8,886 bases of DNA from Halobacteria archaeon. GTDB lineage: Archaea > Halobacteriota > Syntropharchaeia > Alkanophagales > Methanospirareceae. The stretch covers positions 1 to 8,886 of the forward strand of contig JAOZPO010000051.1 of the NCBI GenBank assembly GCA_029932715.1. The letters run 5' to 3'. A program made the translations under genes and the position numbers. The notes beneath the pieces are model-generated. The model was given only the letters and a program-made list of their open reading frames with translations. It was not told where the DNA came from and made no database searches. Position 1 is the first letter of the stretch. Each line of letters begins with the position of its first letter. Positions 1-6,064 of the stretch are shown here, piece by piece.

Positions 1-490
1 ACTCTCCACCCGTACCATCGGAGTGGTTATAGTAGTATGGGCTGCTTTTGCCTGCTGACGCTTCAACTGCTAACTGATTGAACCCACCTGCGAATGGATA
101 TGATGCTTGATTGCCTTGTTCATGGCATAGCATGCATGCGATGGCTGCAGCAGCGTGCGCTTCGGTTCCTGGATTGGAGTTCCCTGCACCATCACCATCA
201 GCAACGCCTGTTCCGTATCTCGTCGTCGCCGTTGTTACCCTGTGGCAGAGGCACGAGTTTGGACCCTTTGTACCATTTAAGGTTGTGTGCACACCATTGC
301 CATTATCGCCAGTAGACATCATCTCATCCTGTATATCCTGGTGACATTTTGTACAGGGGAGCTGATTTCCCGGATCGTTCAGGTTATACCACGTATGCTG
401 CCCGCTGAAGAGTGACACCGTGGAAGGCAGTGCGAAGATACCGACTGCTACGATTGCTACTGCGACCAGAACCAACTTATTACTGTTCAT
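1..490 (-). CDS. secreted multihaem c-type cytochrome, C-terminally truncated by window edge
   Basis: The minus strand from ATG at 490-488 is open for 163 codons to the window edge. Residues 1-4 are polar (MNSN). Residues 5-24 are hydrophobic and look like a signal peptide or membrane anchor. The mature part holds two canonical haem-attachment motifs, CTKCH (46-50) and CMLCH (119-123), plus a shortened CLCH (80-83). Extra histidines at 32, 68, 112 and 156 could be distal haem ligands; the first three each lie 7-14 residues ahead of a motif. The spacer is Gly/Asn/Thr-rich, as in surface proteins. Family knowledge: small archaeal multihaem cytochromes carry electrons outside the membrane, some as polymerised filaments; whether this one does is unknown. 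It is transcribed away from the sensory block. Haem number and length cannot be read because the C-terminus is missing. Confidence is high for the coding strand and cytochrome nature, low for a precise role. Confidence 0.9.
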   Translation of the reverse strand, partial: MNSNKLVLVAVAIVAVGIFALPSTVSLFSGQHTWYNLNDPGNQLPCTKCHQDIQDEMMSTGDNGNGVHTTLNGTKGPNSCLCHRVTTATTRYGTGVADGDGAGNSNPGTEAHAAAAIACMLCHEQGNQASYPFAGGFNQLAVEASAGKSSPYYYNHSDGTGGE

Positions 491-496
491 TTTTTA

Positions 497-513
497 TCCT
501 CTTTTCACCTCCT
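497..513 (-). promoter_or_regulatory. Shine-Dalgarno region of the cytochrome gene
   Basis: On the minus strand a strong AGGAGGTG (506-513) lies 15 nt ahead of the ATG. A second purine block, AAGAGGA (497-503), ends 6 nt ahead of it. The nearer block has the better spacing for ribosome binding. Together they support the ATG at 490 as the true start. Confidence 0.65.
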
Positions 514-551
514 ATTTGATTTTTTAACACGTATTATATAAAGGAAAAAGG

Positions 552-568
552 CATATAAAAGCTTTTCG
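552..568 (-). promoter_or_regulatory. BRE/TATA core promoter of the cytochrome gene
   Basis: The minus strand reads CGAAAAGCTTTTATATG, an A-rich BRE-like element followed by an archaeal TATA box. Initiation about 25 nt downstream would fall near 530, giving a leader of about 40 nt that contains the Shine-Dalgarno region. A second TATA-like CTTTATATA lies at 535-543, but starting from it would put the transcript start on top of the ribosome binding site, so it is less likely. The first 15 bases are identical to the promoter ahead of the receiver gene at 2718-2732. Confidence 0.6.
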
Positions 569-749
569 GTTTTTTCCCGCCGTCTGAGACGAATATATCA
601 TTTCAATCACCCAGAGGATGTTTACAACTATTTCTTATTTAGCTTGCACTATATTGATATTTCTGTTTGGAATGATTAGAAAAGAAATGAAAACATCAGA
701 TAAATTTTTTCATATTAATGGTTACCATGTATGCCACCCAAAAAAGGTG

Positions 750-777
750 CCCATCCCCCTCTTCCCCTCTCGCCCCC
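750..777 (-). other. predicted G-quadruplex motif
   Basis: The minus strand carries four G-tracts of 5, 4, 5 and 3 bases (773-777, 764-767, 755-759, 750-752) separated by loops of 5, 4 and 2 nt. This fits the standard G3+N1-7 pattern for an intramolecular quadruplex. The complementary strand is an almost pure pyrimidine tract. It lies about 180 bp upstream of the cytochrome TATA box, on that gene's coding strand. The pattern is seen directly; folding and function are inferred. Confidence 0.6.
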
Positions 778-936
778 TTTTACCGCTACCGCGTAAAGTG
801 ACGTAGATGAAATTGGTGATTTTTTGCATATTTCTTCGCAATGCCGTGTCTTGCTATCCTTAGCTTGGCTATCGCTGACGTCAATGCCAATATCCATGAC
901 GTTATTGCTTTCGTCTTCTATTCCCTTCTTTACGAA

Positions 937-953
937 GGTGCCACAGAGGCACC
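937..953. repeat. GC-rich inverted repeat (hairpin)
   Basis: GGTGCC and GGCACC form a perfect 6-bp stem around the 5-nt loop ACAGA. No T-run follows on either strand, so it does not look like a terminator. It could be a protein-binding palindrome or a small RNA hairpin about 200 bp upstream of the wHTH gene. Confidence 0.4.
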
Positions 954-1107
954 GCCGTCCTCTCTGGATTTTTTCCTATTACCCTCGTCAGCATCTCTGT
1001 AATGCGCCTTATACGGTAACCATCATGCGTAACGGTATTTAAAACTTGCGATGCTTTCTGTATGTAACAGGTTTAACACAGTATTGCTACCTTTGATGGC
1101 ACCCATA

Positions 1108-1125
1108 AAACAAAGGTTTTTATAT
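1108..1125 (+). promoter_or_regulatory. core promoter of the wHTH-PAS-GAF gene
   Basis: A purine-rich CAAAGG is followed by TTTTTATAT (1117-1125), matching an archaeal BRE plus TATA box. Initiation about 25 nt downstream would fall near 1146, only a few bases before the ATG at 1153. There is no Shine-Dalgarno sequence, so the message is probably leaderless or nearly so. Confidence 0.6.
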
Positions 1126-1152
1126 CCACCTGCGTTCTTCTAAAATTCAACG

Positions 1153-2586
1153 ATGAAAACGGAAGAGGAGATATTCACCGAAATAATTGAAGCTATTCGT
1201 GCCATTGGGGACATCGGCGCAACAATAGATGAAATCTCAAATGTGGTGCCCCTCGAACGGCATACCCTGTCCAAACACCTGAATCACTTGCGCGCTGATG
1301 GGCGTGTCGCATACAAGCAAATCGGGAGAGCGAAGGTATGGTTCATAAGCAAGACCCCTTTGCAGCATATATCACGGTTAACAGAAGAAGAGATGACCTA
1401 TTCCGAGAAGATATTCGCCCACATCCTCGCCGATATGCCCGAAGGCGTTTTGATCCTCGACTTCGATTACAATATCCTCTTCGTGAACCGGTATTTAGCT
1501 GCCCTCTTCGGCAACTGCATCGGGCAAAAATATCAGCGCACCTTCTTCGGCCCCTCCCGGGACCCCTGCGGACTTGCAGATATCATTGAGGGTACAGTAG
1601 AGGAAGTGGAATGCTGCGTGGAAGACAAAGAGGGGCGAATGCTGGAGATCAAAGCGAGGCGGATAGAAAATCCTGACAGCTCCTTCTCTGTTATCGCTAT
1701 CATTCGCGATATTAGCGAAAAGGTGCTGTATGAGCAACAAATAAAAAACCTCTCTGAACTGCACCGACTTCTTGGTGAGTCAGTTAACCGGTCGTATACC
1801 ATTGACCAGTTGTGCTCTGCGATACTCACGCACCTGCACGATGTGCTCCTTTTTGACATGGGCGACATACAGATTTACGACCCTGTTAAAGATTCGCTTT
1901 CCTCCTATGCTCAGATCGGGTACCCACAGGAGCAGGAAACTCGTGAAGTAGCGGAATATAAAAGAAGCTTAGCTCTGGAAGCAATCAACAACAAAGAAGT
2001 CTTCTTGTTCGATATTGCTCAGAAAAGCACGACTGCAACTGAACGTGACCGGCTCGCTTACAACTTAGCCAGGGCTTATCATCTTCAGACCGTATGTGCG
2101 ATTCCCCTGAAGACGAAAGGGGTGATCCACGGTGCGCTCCTCGTTCTCACCAGGACGGGAAAAGCGTTATCGGAAGAAGATAGCAGGTTACTTGAAGGCT
2201 TATCAGAAACAATTGCCGGTGGTATCGCGAAAATAAAAGCGGAAGAAGAGTGGCGACTCCGAGCCAGCGCCATTGACATCTCCACGCAACCCGTCTTTAT
2301 GATCTCTACCGAGGGTGACCTCACCTGTGCGAATCCCGCATTCTTGAAACTGTGGGGTTACGAGCGAGAGCGGGAGGTTTTAGGACTGCATTACTCTGAA
2401 TTCTGGAAAGATAAAGTTGAAGATGTCGTGACCGCGGTGCGTGAAACTGGGAGCTGGGAAGGTGAATTGAGTGCGGTGCGAACCGACGGCTCAGAATTCA
2501 ATGCTCGATTAGCCGCTTCACTCATCATTGGTAAAAAGGGACCGCTTCAAGTGGTTGCCGTTGTCGAGCCTGAAAATGACGACTAA
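1153..2586 (+). CDS. wHTH-PAS-GAF-PAS sensory regulator without kinase core
   Basis: 477 residues. Residues 1-70 look like a winged helix-turn-helix: helices, a recognition-helix-like stretch (ERHTLSKHLNHLRADG, 35-50) and a wing (KQIGRAKVWFI, 55-65). A PAS domain follows at about 84-190, ending in the usual IIRDISEK; then a GAF domain at about 195-365, and a second PAS at about 370-475 (N394, W401, G402). There is no H-box, no HATPase domain and no phospho-acceptor receiver, so it is best read as a one-component, ligand- or redox-responsive DNA-binding protein in the cytoplasm. The first PAS aligns with the second PAS of the kinase downstream, including a shared DPC/EPC (C139). C122, C154 and C155 are further cysteines in it. 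There is no predicted membrane segment. Its promoter faces away from the cytochrome gene. Target genes and ligand are unknown; domain calls are firm, borders approximate. Confidence 0.85.
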   Translation: MKTEEEIFTEIIEAIRAIGDIGATIDEISNVVPLERHTLSKHLNHLRADGRVAYKQIGRAKVWFISKTPLQHISRLTEEEMTYSEKIFAHILADMPEGVLILDFDYNILFVNRYLAALFGNCIGQKYQRTFFGPSRDPCGLADIIEGTVEEVECCVEDKEGRMLEIKARRIENPDSSFSVIAIIRDISEKVLYEQQIKNLSELHRLLGESVNRSYTIDQLCSAILTHLHDVLLFDMGDIQIYDPVKDSLSSYAQIGYPQEQETREVAEYKRSLALEAINNKEVFLFDIAQKSTTATERDRLAYNLARAYHLQTVCAIPLKTKGVIHGALLVLTRTGKALSEEDSRLLEGLSETIAGGIAKIKAEEEWRLRASAIDISTQPVFMISTEGDLTCANPAFLKLWGYEREREVLGLHYSEFWKDKVEDVVTAVRETGSWEGELSAVRTDGSEFNARLAASLIIGKKGPLQVVAVVEPENDD

Positions 2587-2889
2587 AATCAAATTAAGTT
2601 TTGCTTGTGATATTGGAAAATAAATTTTGCTTTATTTACAGGAACAAGCGCTAAAACGTTGAAACCCAAAAGCAAGGATTGTGTAATTCTTTGTCGGTAA
2701 CAAGAAAAGGTTAAAAGCGAAAAGCTTTTATACTGGCAAATGCTTTGGGTGTATTAATAGTGCTCACTTTGGATAATATTGCCTATGTGAGATAAGGTAA
2801 AAATGCCCCTGCATGGTATGAGGGCGTAAAAACGGAGAAGAAGAAAAAGAGCGGCAAAGTGGTGCGCTATACAAGCACCAGTAATAGCA
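2587..2889 (+). other. intergenic region and probable long leader of the receiver gene
   Basis: About 300 bp without a real gene. Just after the wHTH stop, AAATAAA (2618-2624) and TTTATTT (2631-2637) form a weak A/T-only hairpin with no T-run, so termination is uncertain. The receiver promoter sits at 2718-2732. Initiation near 2756 would give a leader of roughly 130 nt, unusual beside neighbours with almost none. The leader contains CTCAC/GTGAG (2763-2767, 2787-2791), a 5-bp stem with a 19-nt loop, and an 8-codon open frame (MPLHGMRA) starting at 2805. Reading back in frame from the receiver ATG, a stop occurs near 2828 with no other start codon in between. Confidence 0.4.
2718..2732 (+). 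promoter_or_regulatory. BRE/TATA core promoter of the receiver-kinase pair
   Basis: CGAAAAGCTTTTATA, a BRE-like CGAAAA followed by a TATA box. It is identical over 15 nt to the promoter of the cytochrome gene on the opposite strand (554-568). It probably drives the receiver gene and, given the 81-bp spacing, possibly the kinase as well. Confidence 0.6.
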
Positions 2890-3282
2890 ATGATGTTCGT
2901 AACCAAAACCGTTATGATTGTGGATGATGAACCGGATGTGCTGCTCTCGGTAGCGCAAATACTGGAAGCCAACCATTACAAAGCAATCAAAGCAAAAGAC
3001 GGGAATGAGTGCTTAGAGAAATTACAGAGACAAATACCAGATGTGCTGCTCCTGGATATAATGATGCCCGGTTTGGCCACTAAGGAACTGGTGAGCAGGA
3101 TAGAAAAAGATCGTAGACTGGCGAAGATAAAAATCATATTTCTGACTGCGATTCACCTGCAAGAAGCAGAGGAGGCTGGCTTATTCGCCTCGAAACAGGT
3201 AGTTGATTTTATAGAGAAGCCGTTTTCTGTGCGAAGAATGCTCGATACGATTGCAAAAGTGATAAAAGAAAATAAATTATAG
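2890..3282 (+). CDS. stand-alone CheY-like response regulator receiver
   Basis: 130 residues, a single receiver (REC) domain and nothing else. The acidic pocket is D12-D13, the phospho-acceptor is D56 in LLLDIMMPG, the switch residue is T86 in FLTA, and the conserved lysine is K110 in EKPF. All catalytic positions are therefore intact. It should accept phosphate from a histidine kinase in the cytoplasm and act through protein contact, since it has no DNA-binding or enzymatic output domain. The gene for a membrane histidine kinase follows on the same strand, so the two are presumably partners. The start is the first of two adjacent ATGs; no Shine-Dalgarno is visible and no in-frame alternative exists upstream. 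The output could be the wHTH-PAS-GAF protein encoded upstream, which is inference only. Confidence 0.93.
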   Translation: MMFVTKTVMIVDDEPDVLLSVAQILEANHYKAIKAKDGNECLEKLQRQIPDVLLLDIMMPGLATKELVSRIEKDRRLAKIKIIFLTAIHLQEAEEAGLFASKQVVDFIEKPFSVRRMLDTIAKVIKENKL

Positions 3283-3363
3283 ACACAGCAGACAAGATGA
3301 AAAGAGCAATGTCGTTTAAAATATGCCACTGCCAGCCCAACCAACAAAAAAAGAAAAAAATCC

Positions 3364-5301
3364 GTGTCTCAAATAGAAGGAAGTTTTACTTTATATTCAA
3401 TGGATAACAGACACCCCTTTGCTTGCATAGAGCGTGAGAAGATGAAATCTCTTATATTGCTTAGTGCAATATTAGCTTGTGTTATCCTCGATGTTTACGT
3501 TACCTTCATCATGGGTAAAGAAATTGTGTACACACATTTCTTCTATATCCCTGTTATCCTGGCAGGGGTATGGTATTATATGAAGGCTGTTTACGTTGCA
3601 ATATTCCTCGGGGCTTTTCATGTTCTCACGACTTTCATCTTCATGGACTTCAGCTTTAGCCTCATAACTCTTGAAGCTGTGCAAAGAGCGGTTGTTTTTC
3701 TTGCTGTGGCTTATCTTGTTGGTTTTGCTAGCGGGGAACACGCTAAATCTCTGTTGCTGGAGGAAAAAAGAAGAGTAGAGGAGATAAGAAAGAGCGAGGA
3801 GAAATTGAGAGAAACACGGGATTATTTGAATAATATTATCGAGAGTTCCACAGATACGATTACGGTCGTGGATATGATGGGTATTGTGCGAGATTGGAAT
3901 AAGGGTGCAGAGGGCGTCATGGGTTATCGCGCGGATGAGGTGGTAGGAACGTCCAACAAAAAATTCTTCGCGAATCCCGAAGAAGCGGACAGGATAATGG
4001 AGCTTGTGGAGCGGGAAGGAGAGATTAAAGATTACCGGACAACCGTGGTGAGGCGGGATGGAAGGGGCATTCAGATCACTATGTCGGCAGCAGTGCTCAA
4101 AGATAAACAGGGCGTGCCGATTGGTACTGTCCGTGTAAGCAGAGATATAACAAAAGAAGTGGTATTTGAGGAGAGGATAAAAGCAGAGCGGGATAACCTG
4201 AATTTAATATTTGAAAGCATGCCTGATGGCGTGTATGTCGTCTCAGAAGACTATAAGGTGGAATTTATGAATAAGGTTTTACGTAATGAGTTTGGAAACC
4301 CGGTGGGGCGTATTTGCCATAATGTGTTTCATGATAGGGAGGAACCCTGTCCGCTGTGTAAACATTTGGAGGTGATGAAAGGAAAGACCGTGAGGTGGGA
4401 GTGGCACTCTCGCAGTTTGGGTAAAACCTATGACCTCATTGAAACACCTCTAAAGAATATTGATGGAACAATATCGAAATTAACCATCTTTAGAGATGTA
4501 ACCGACCGAAAGAAGGCGGATGAGGAGATTCGTAAGCTAAACAAGAAACTGGAGTTGAAAGTAATGGATTTAGAGGAGGTGACACGCATGAAAACAGAGT
4601 TCCTGTCCTTGACCTCCCATGAATTGCGAACACCTCTTACACCCATAAAAGCGCAATTGGAAATGCTTCATGATGGATATATGGGTATAATGAACGAGAA
4701 ACAAGAAAATAGCATAGAAGTCATTCTAAGAAACCTAAAGAGGTTAGATACATTGATTAATGACATTCTCGACATTTCACGCATAGAAGCAGGGCGGATC
4801 AGGATGTCTTTCGACTACATGTGTCTCAATGATGCGGTTAGGGAAGTAATAAACATGCAGGAGCCGTTTGCTAAAGGTAAAGGCATTACGATAACAGCGA
4901 AATTAGCCCAATTGCCACCCATCATTGGAGATGCCGAAAGGTTACGGCAGGTAATAAGCAACTTAGTAAATAATGCAATAAAATTCTCGAAAAAATCCGC
5001 GACTGTTGTCGTTCAAACCAGACGAGTGGGTGAAAATGTTATGTTTCGTATAACAGATTATGGTATTGGAATTTCAAAGGATGACAGAGAGAAATTGTTC
5101 AAACCCTTCTCTCAAATTGACACTTCTATGGGACGAGAGCATGGAGGATCCGGTCTGGGGTTGGCAATTGCAAAGGGTATTATTCAAGCCTGTAATGGCA
5201 AGATATGGGTAGAAAGCGAGTTGGGGAAAGGTTCGACTTTCTTCTTCTCCATTCCAATAACACAGAAAATTACCGAGAAGGATGTATCTTATATTGGGTA
5301 A
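3364..5301 (+). CDS. membrane-bound PAS-PAS sensor histidine kinase
   Basis: 645 residues from a GTG. Four hydrophobic segments at about 28-48, 56-73, 75-97 and 104-123 form an N-terminal membrane module with the recurring THFFYIPVILAGVWY pattern. PAS domains follow at about 150-265 and 277-385, then a coiled linker (383-410), a HisKA domain with SHELRTPL (H419 the phospho-acceptor), and an HATPase domain with N-box NLVNNAIK (533-540), DYGIGI (565-570), KLFKPFSQ (578-585) and GGSGLGL (594-600). All kinase motifs are intact. The second PAS has C318-H319 and PCPLC (C329, C332), a possible metal or thiol redox centre. The start is uncertain: no ribosome site precedes the GTG. ATG at 3400 and ATG at 3442 are alternatives; the latter places the first helix at the N-terminus and follows a TATA-like TTTATATTC at 3390-3398. 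It converges on the next gene with a 7-bp gap. Confidence 0.92.
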   Translation: MSQIEGSFTLYSMDNRHPFACIEREKMKSLILLSAILACVILDVYVTFIMGKEIVYTHFFYIPVILAGVWYYMKAVYVAIFLGAFHVLTTFIFMDFSFSLITLEAVQRAVVFLAVAYLVGFASGEHAKSLLLEEKRRVEEIRKSEEKLRETRDYLNNIIESSTDTITVVDMMGIVRDWNKGAEGVMGYRADEVVGTSNKKFFANPEEADRIMELVEREGEIKDYRTTVVRRDGRGIQITMSAAVLKDKQGVPIGTVRVSRDITKEVVFEERIKAERDNLNLIFESMPDGVYVVSEDYKVEFMNKVLRNEFGNPVGRICHNVFHDREEPCPLCKHLEVMKGKTVRWEWHSRSLGKTYDLIETPLKNIDGTISKLTIFRDVTDRKKADEEIRKLNKKLELKVMDLEEVTRMKTEFLSLTSHELRTPLTPIKAQLEMLHDGYMGIMNEKQENSIEVILRNLKRLDTLINDILDISRIEAGRIRMSFDYMCLNDAVREVINMQEPFAKGKGITITAKLAQLPPIIGDAERLRQVISNLVNNAIKFSKKSATVVVQTRRVGENVMFRITDYGIGISKDDREKLFKPFSQIDTSMGREHGGSGLGLAIAKGIIQACNGKIWVESELGKGSTFFFSIPITQKITEKDVSYIG

Positions 5302-5308
5302 GCAGGAT

Positions 5309-5821
5309 TTATCCCGGATACCCCATTTCACGCTTCATCCGCTCCCACTTCTCATCAGGGATTTTAAACATTCTCTTTTGCGGCAAGTCCATTATCTCTC
5401 CTATCTGCAACGCCACCACCATCATGAGAAGGAACAAAGCTACTACAAGCTCGGGTCCTATACCTACCTGCCCGCTCATCAGAACGATATAATTATCTAT
5501 CGCTGCTATTGCTCCGTTTACAGCGAAAACCGACAGGAACCCGGCTGTCGTCCAGTTCATGCGTTCTCTTTTATAGAGCATAAAAGGCACAGATAGCATC
5601 AATGCTGCGGCAAGAACCTTAAAGGCAAGGAATCCTGCTGTTCCCTGCGTGATAAATAGCTCCCTCATCAGTGGGTTGAATTCCGCTCCTATACCATACT
5701 TCTCCATCATGAGCACCGCGGTAAACGCATCAAGGAAGCCGAAGGTCAATATTCCTGTTGCGAACAGTGCGGCATGTACATATCTCCAGCATAGCCATGT
5801 CTCGTTTCTTTCTCTTTGCAT
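5309..5821 (-). CDS. four-helix membrane protein, DUF5658-like
   Basis: 170 residues with four hydrophobic segments at about 14-36, 61-83, 92-116 and 120-140, and a basic, Trp/Met-rich cytoplasmic-looking tail (148-170). Between the first two helices lies D31-A-F-T and then E47-F-N-P-L (47-51), the pattern I associate with the DUF5658 family of small archaeal and bacterial membrane proteins. No enzymatic or transport function is established for that family as far as I know. The gene starts at ATG 5821 with no ribosome site and a TATA-like element about 29 bp upstream, so it is probably leaderless. It runs head-on into the kinase gene with 7 bp between stops, and it is divergent from sppA. The coding call is firm; the family call is from recalled motif similarity. 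Confidence 0.8.
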   Translation of the reverse strand: MQRERNETWLCWRYVHAALFATGILTFGFLDAFTAVLMMEKYGIGAEFNPLMRELFITQGTAGFLAFKVLAAALMLSVPFMLYKRERMNWTTAGFLSVFAVNGAIAAIDNYIVLMSGQVGIGPELVVALFLLMMVVALQIGEIMDLPQKRMFKIPDEKWERMKREMGYPG

Positions 5822-5844
5822 ATAAGACCTTATTTCAAAATCAG

Positions 5845-5854
5845 CATTTAAAAC
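5845..5854 (-). promoter_or_regulatory. TATA-like promoter of the DUF5658-like gene
   Basis: The minus strand reads GGTTTTAAATG, a modest TATA-like element centred about 29 bp ahead of the ATG at 5821. That spacing predicts a leaderless transcript, consistent with the absence of a Shine-Dalgarno sequence. Confidence 0.4.
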
Positions 5855-5987
5855 CGCTTATCTGCTATAGAACTATATCACGCATTTTCAATAAATTTAG
5901 CTAATATTTGAAACTAAACTACGCTATATATGGTAAAAAAACGGCTCTAAGTCAATTCTCGGGCGTCACCTTTTTATCAATCCACCC

Positions 5988-6000
5988 GCGTTTATTTATA
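5988..6000 (+). promoter_or_regulatory. TATA promoter of sppA
   Basis: GCGTTTATTTATA places a TATA box at 5991-6000. Initiation near 6022 would give a leader of about 43 nt that keeps the ribosome binding site. A second TTTATTTAC at 6021-6029 is a weaker candidate, because initiation from it would start within the Shine-Dalgarno sequence. Confidence 0.5.
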
Positions 6001-6050
6001 CTTATAATCATACCGCTTTCTTTATTTACAATGCTATTATGATAGTACAC

Positions 6051-6055
6051 GGAGG
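6051..6055 (+). promoter_or_regulatory. Shine-Dalgarno site fixing the GTG start of sppA
   Basis: GGAGG lies 9 nt ahead of the GTG at 6065. This is ideal spacing and the main reason to accept the non-ATG start. In this window clear ribosome sites occur at this gene and the cytochrome gene, while most others appear leaderless. Confidence 0.75.
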
Positions 6056-6064
6056 GTTTGAGGT

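Larger units (their letters stand above)
569..1107. other. long divergent intergenic region without a convincing gene
   Basis: This is most of the roughly 660-bp gap between the divergent cytochrome and wHTH genes. It starts AT-rich (about 600-720), then has a pyrimidine-rich plus strand (754-781), and ends with mixed sequence. Open frames in it are short, lack good ribosome sites or family signatures, and conflict with each other. The hexamer TGACGT occurs at 799, 876 (as the palindrome TGACGTCA) and 897; the last two are 21 bp apart, about two helical turns, as operator half-sites can be. A GC hairpin and a G-quadruplex motif are listed separately. The length is large for a compact archaeal genome, so control sequences, an unrecognised RNA or gene remnants are all possible. 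Confidence 0.5.

Noticed and set aside
94..344. Plus-strand open frames with His-rich or hydrophobic translation
   Set aside because: They lie antisense to the cytochrome gene, which has haem motifs, a signal peptide and a promoter; they are shadows.
618..806. 62-codon plus-strand frame starting with a hydrophobic segment
   Set aside because: The purine block abuts the ATG, no clear promoter precedes it, and its second half is read through the pyrimidine-rich low-complexity tract.
715..897. 60-codon minus-strand frame beginning MDIGIDVSDSQ, loosely like the start of some transposases
   Set aside because: The resemblance covers only a few residues, the rest reads through the G-rich tract, and no inverted repeats or catalytic residues are visible.
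824..1042. 72-codon plus-strand frame
   Set aside because: Serine/leucine-rich translation without domain pattern, promoter or ribosome site; overlaps the other doubtful frames on the opposite strand.
902..1065. Open minus-strand stretch of about 50 codons (reading through ITEMLTRVIGKNPERT) that might be a gene remnant
   Set aside because: No suitable start or ribosome site, no family recognised, and no continuation in any frame; too weak to call a pseudogene.
2618..2637. A/T-only 7-bp inverted repeat after the wHTH gene as a terminator
   Set aside because: Stem is made only of A-T pairs and has no following T-run; such repeats are common by chance in AT-rich spacers.
2754..2976. Two minus-strand frames over the receiver gene start
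   Set aside because: They are antisense to a receiver domain with all catalytic residues intact and have no support of their own.
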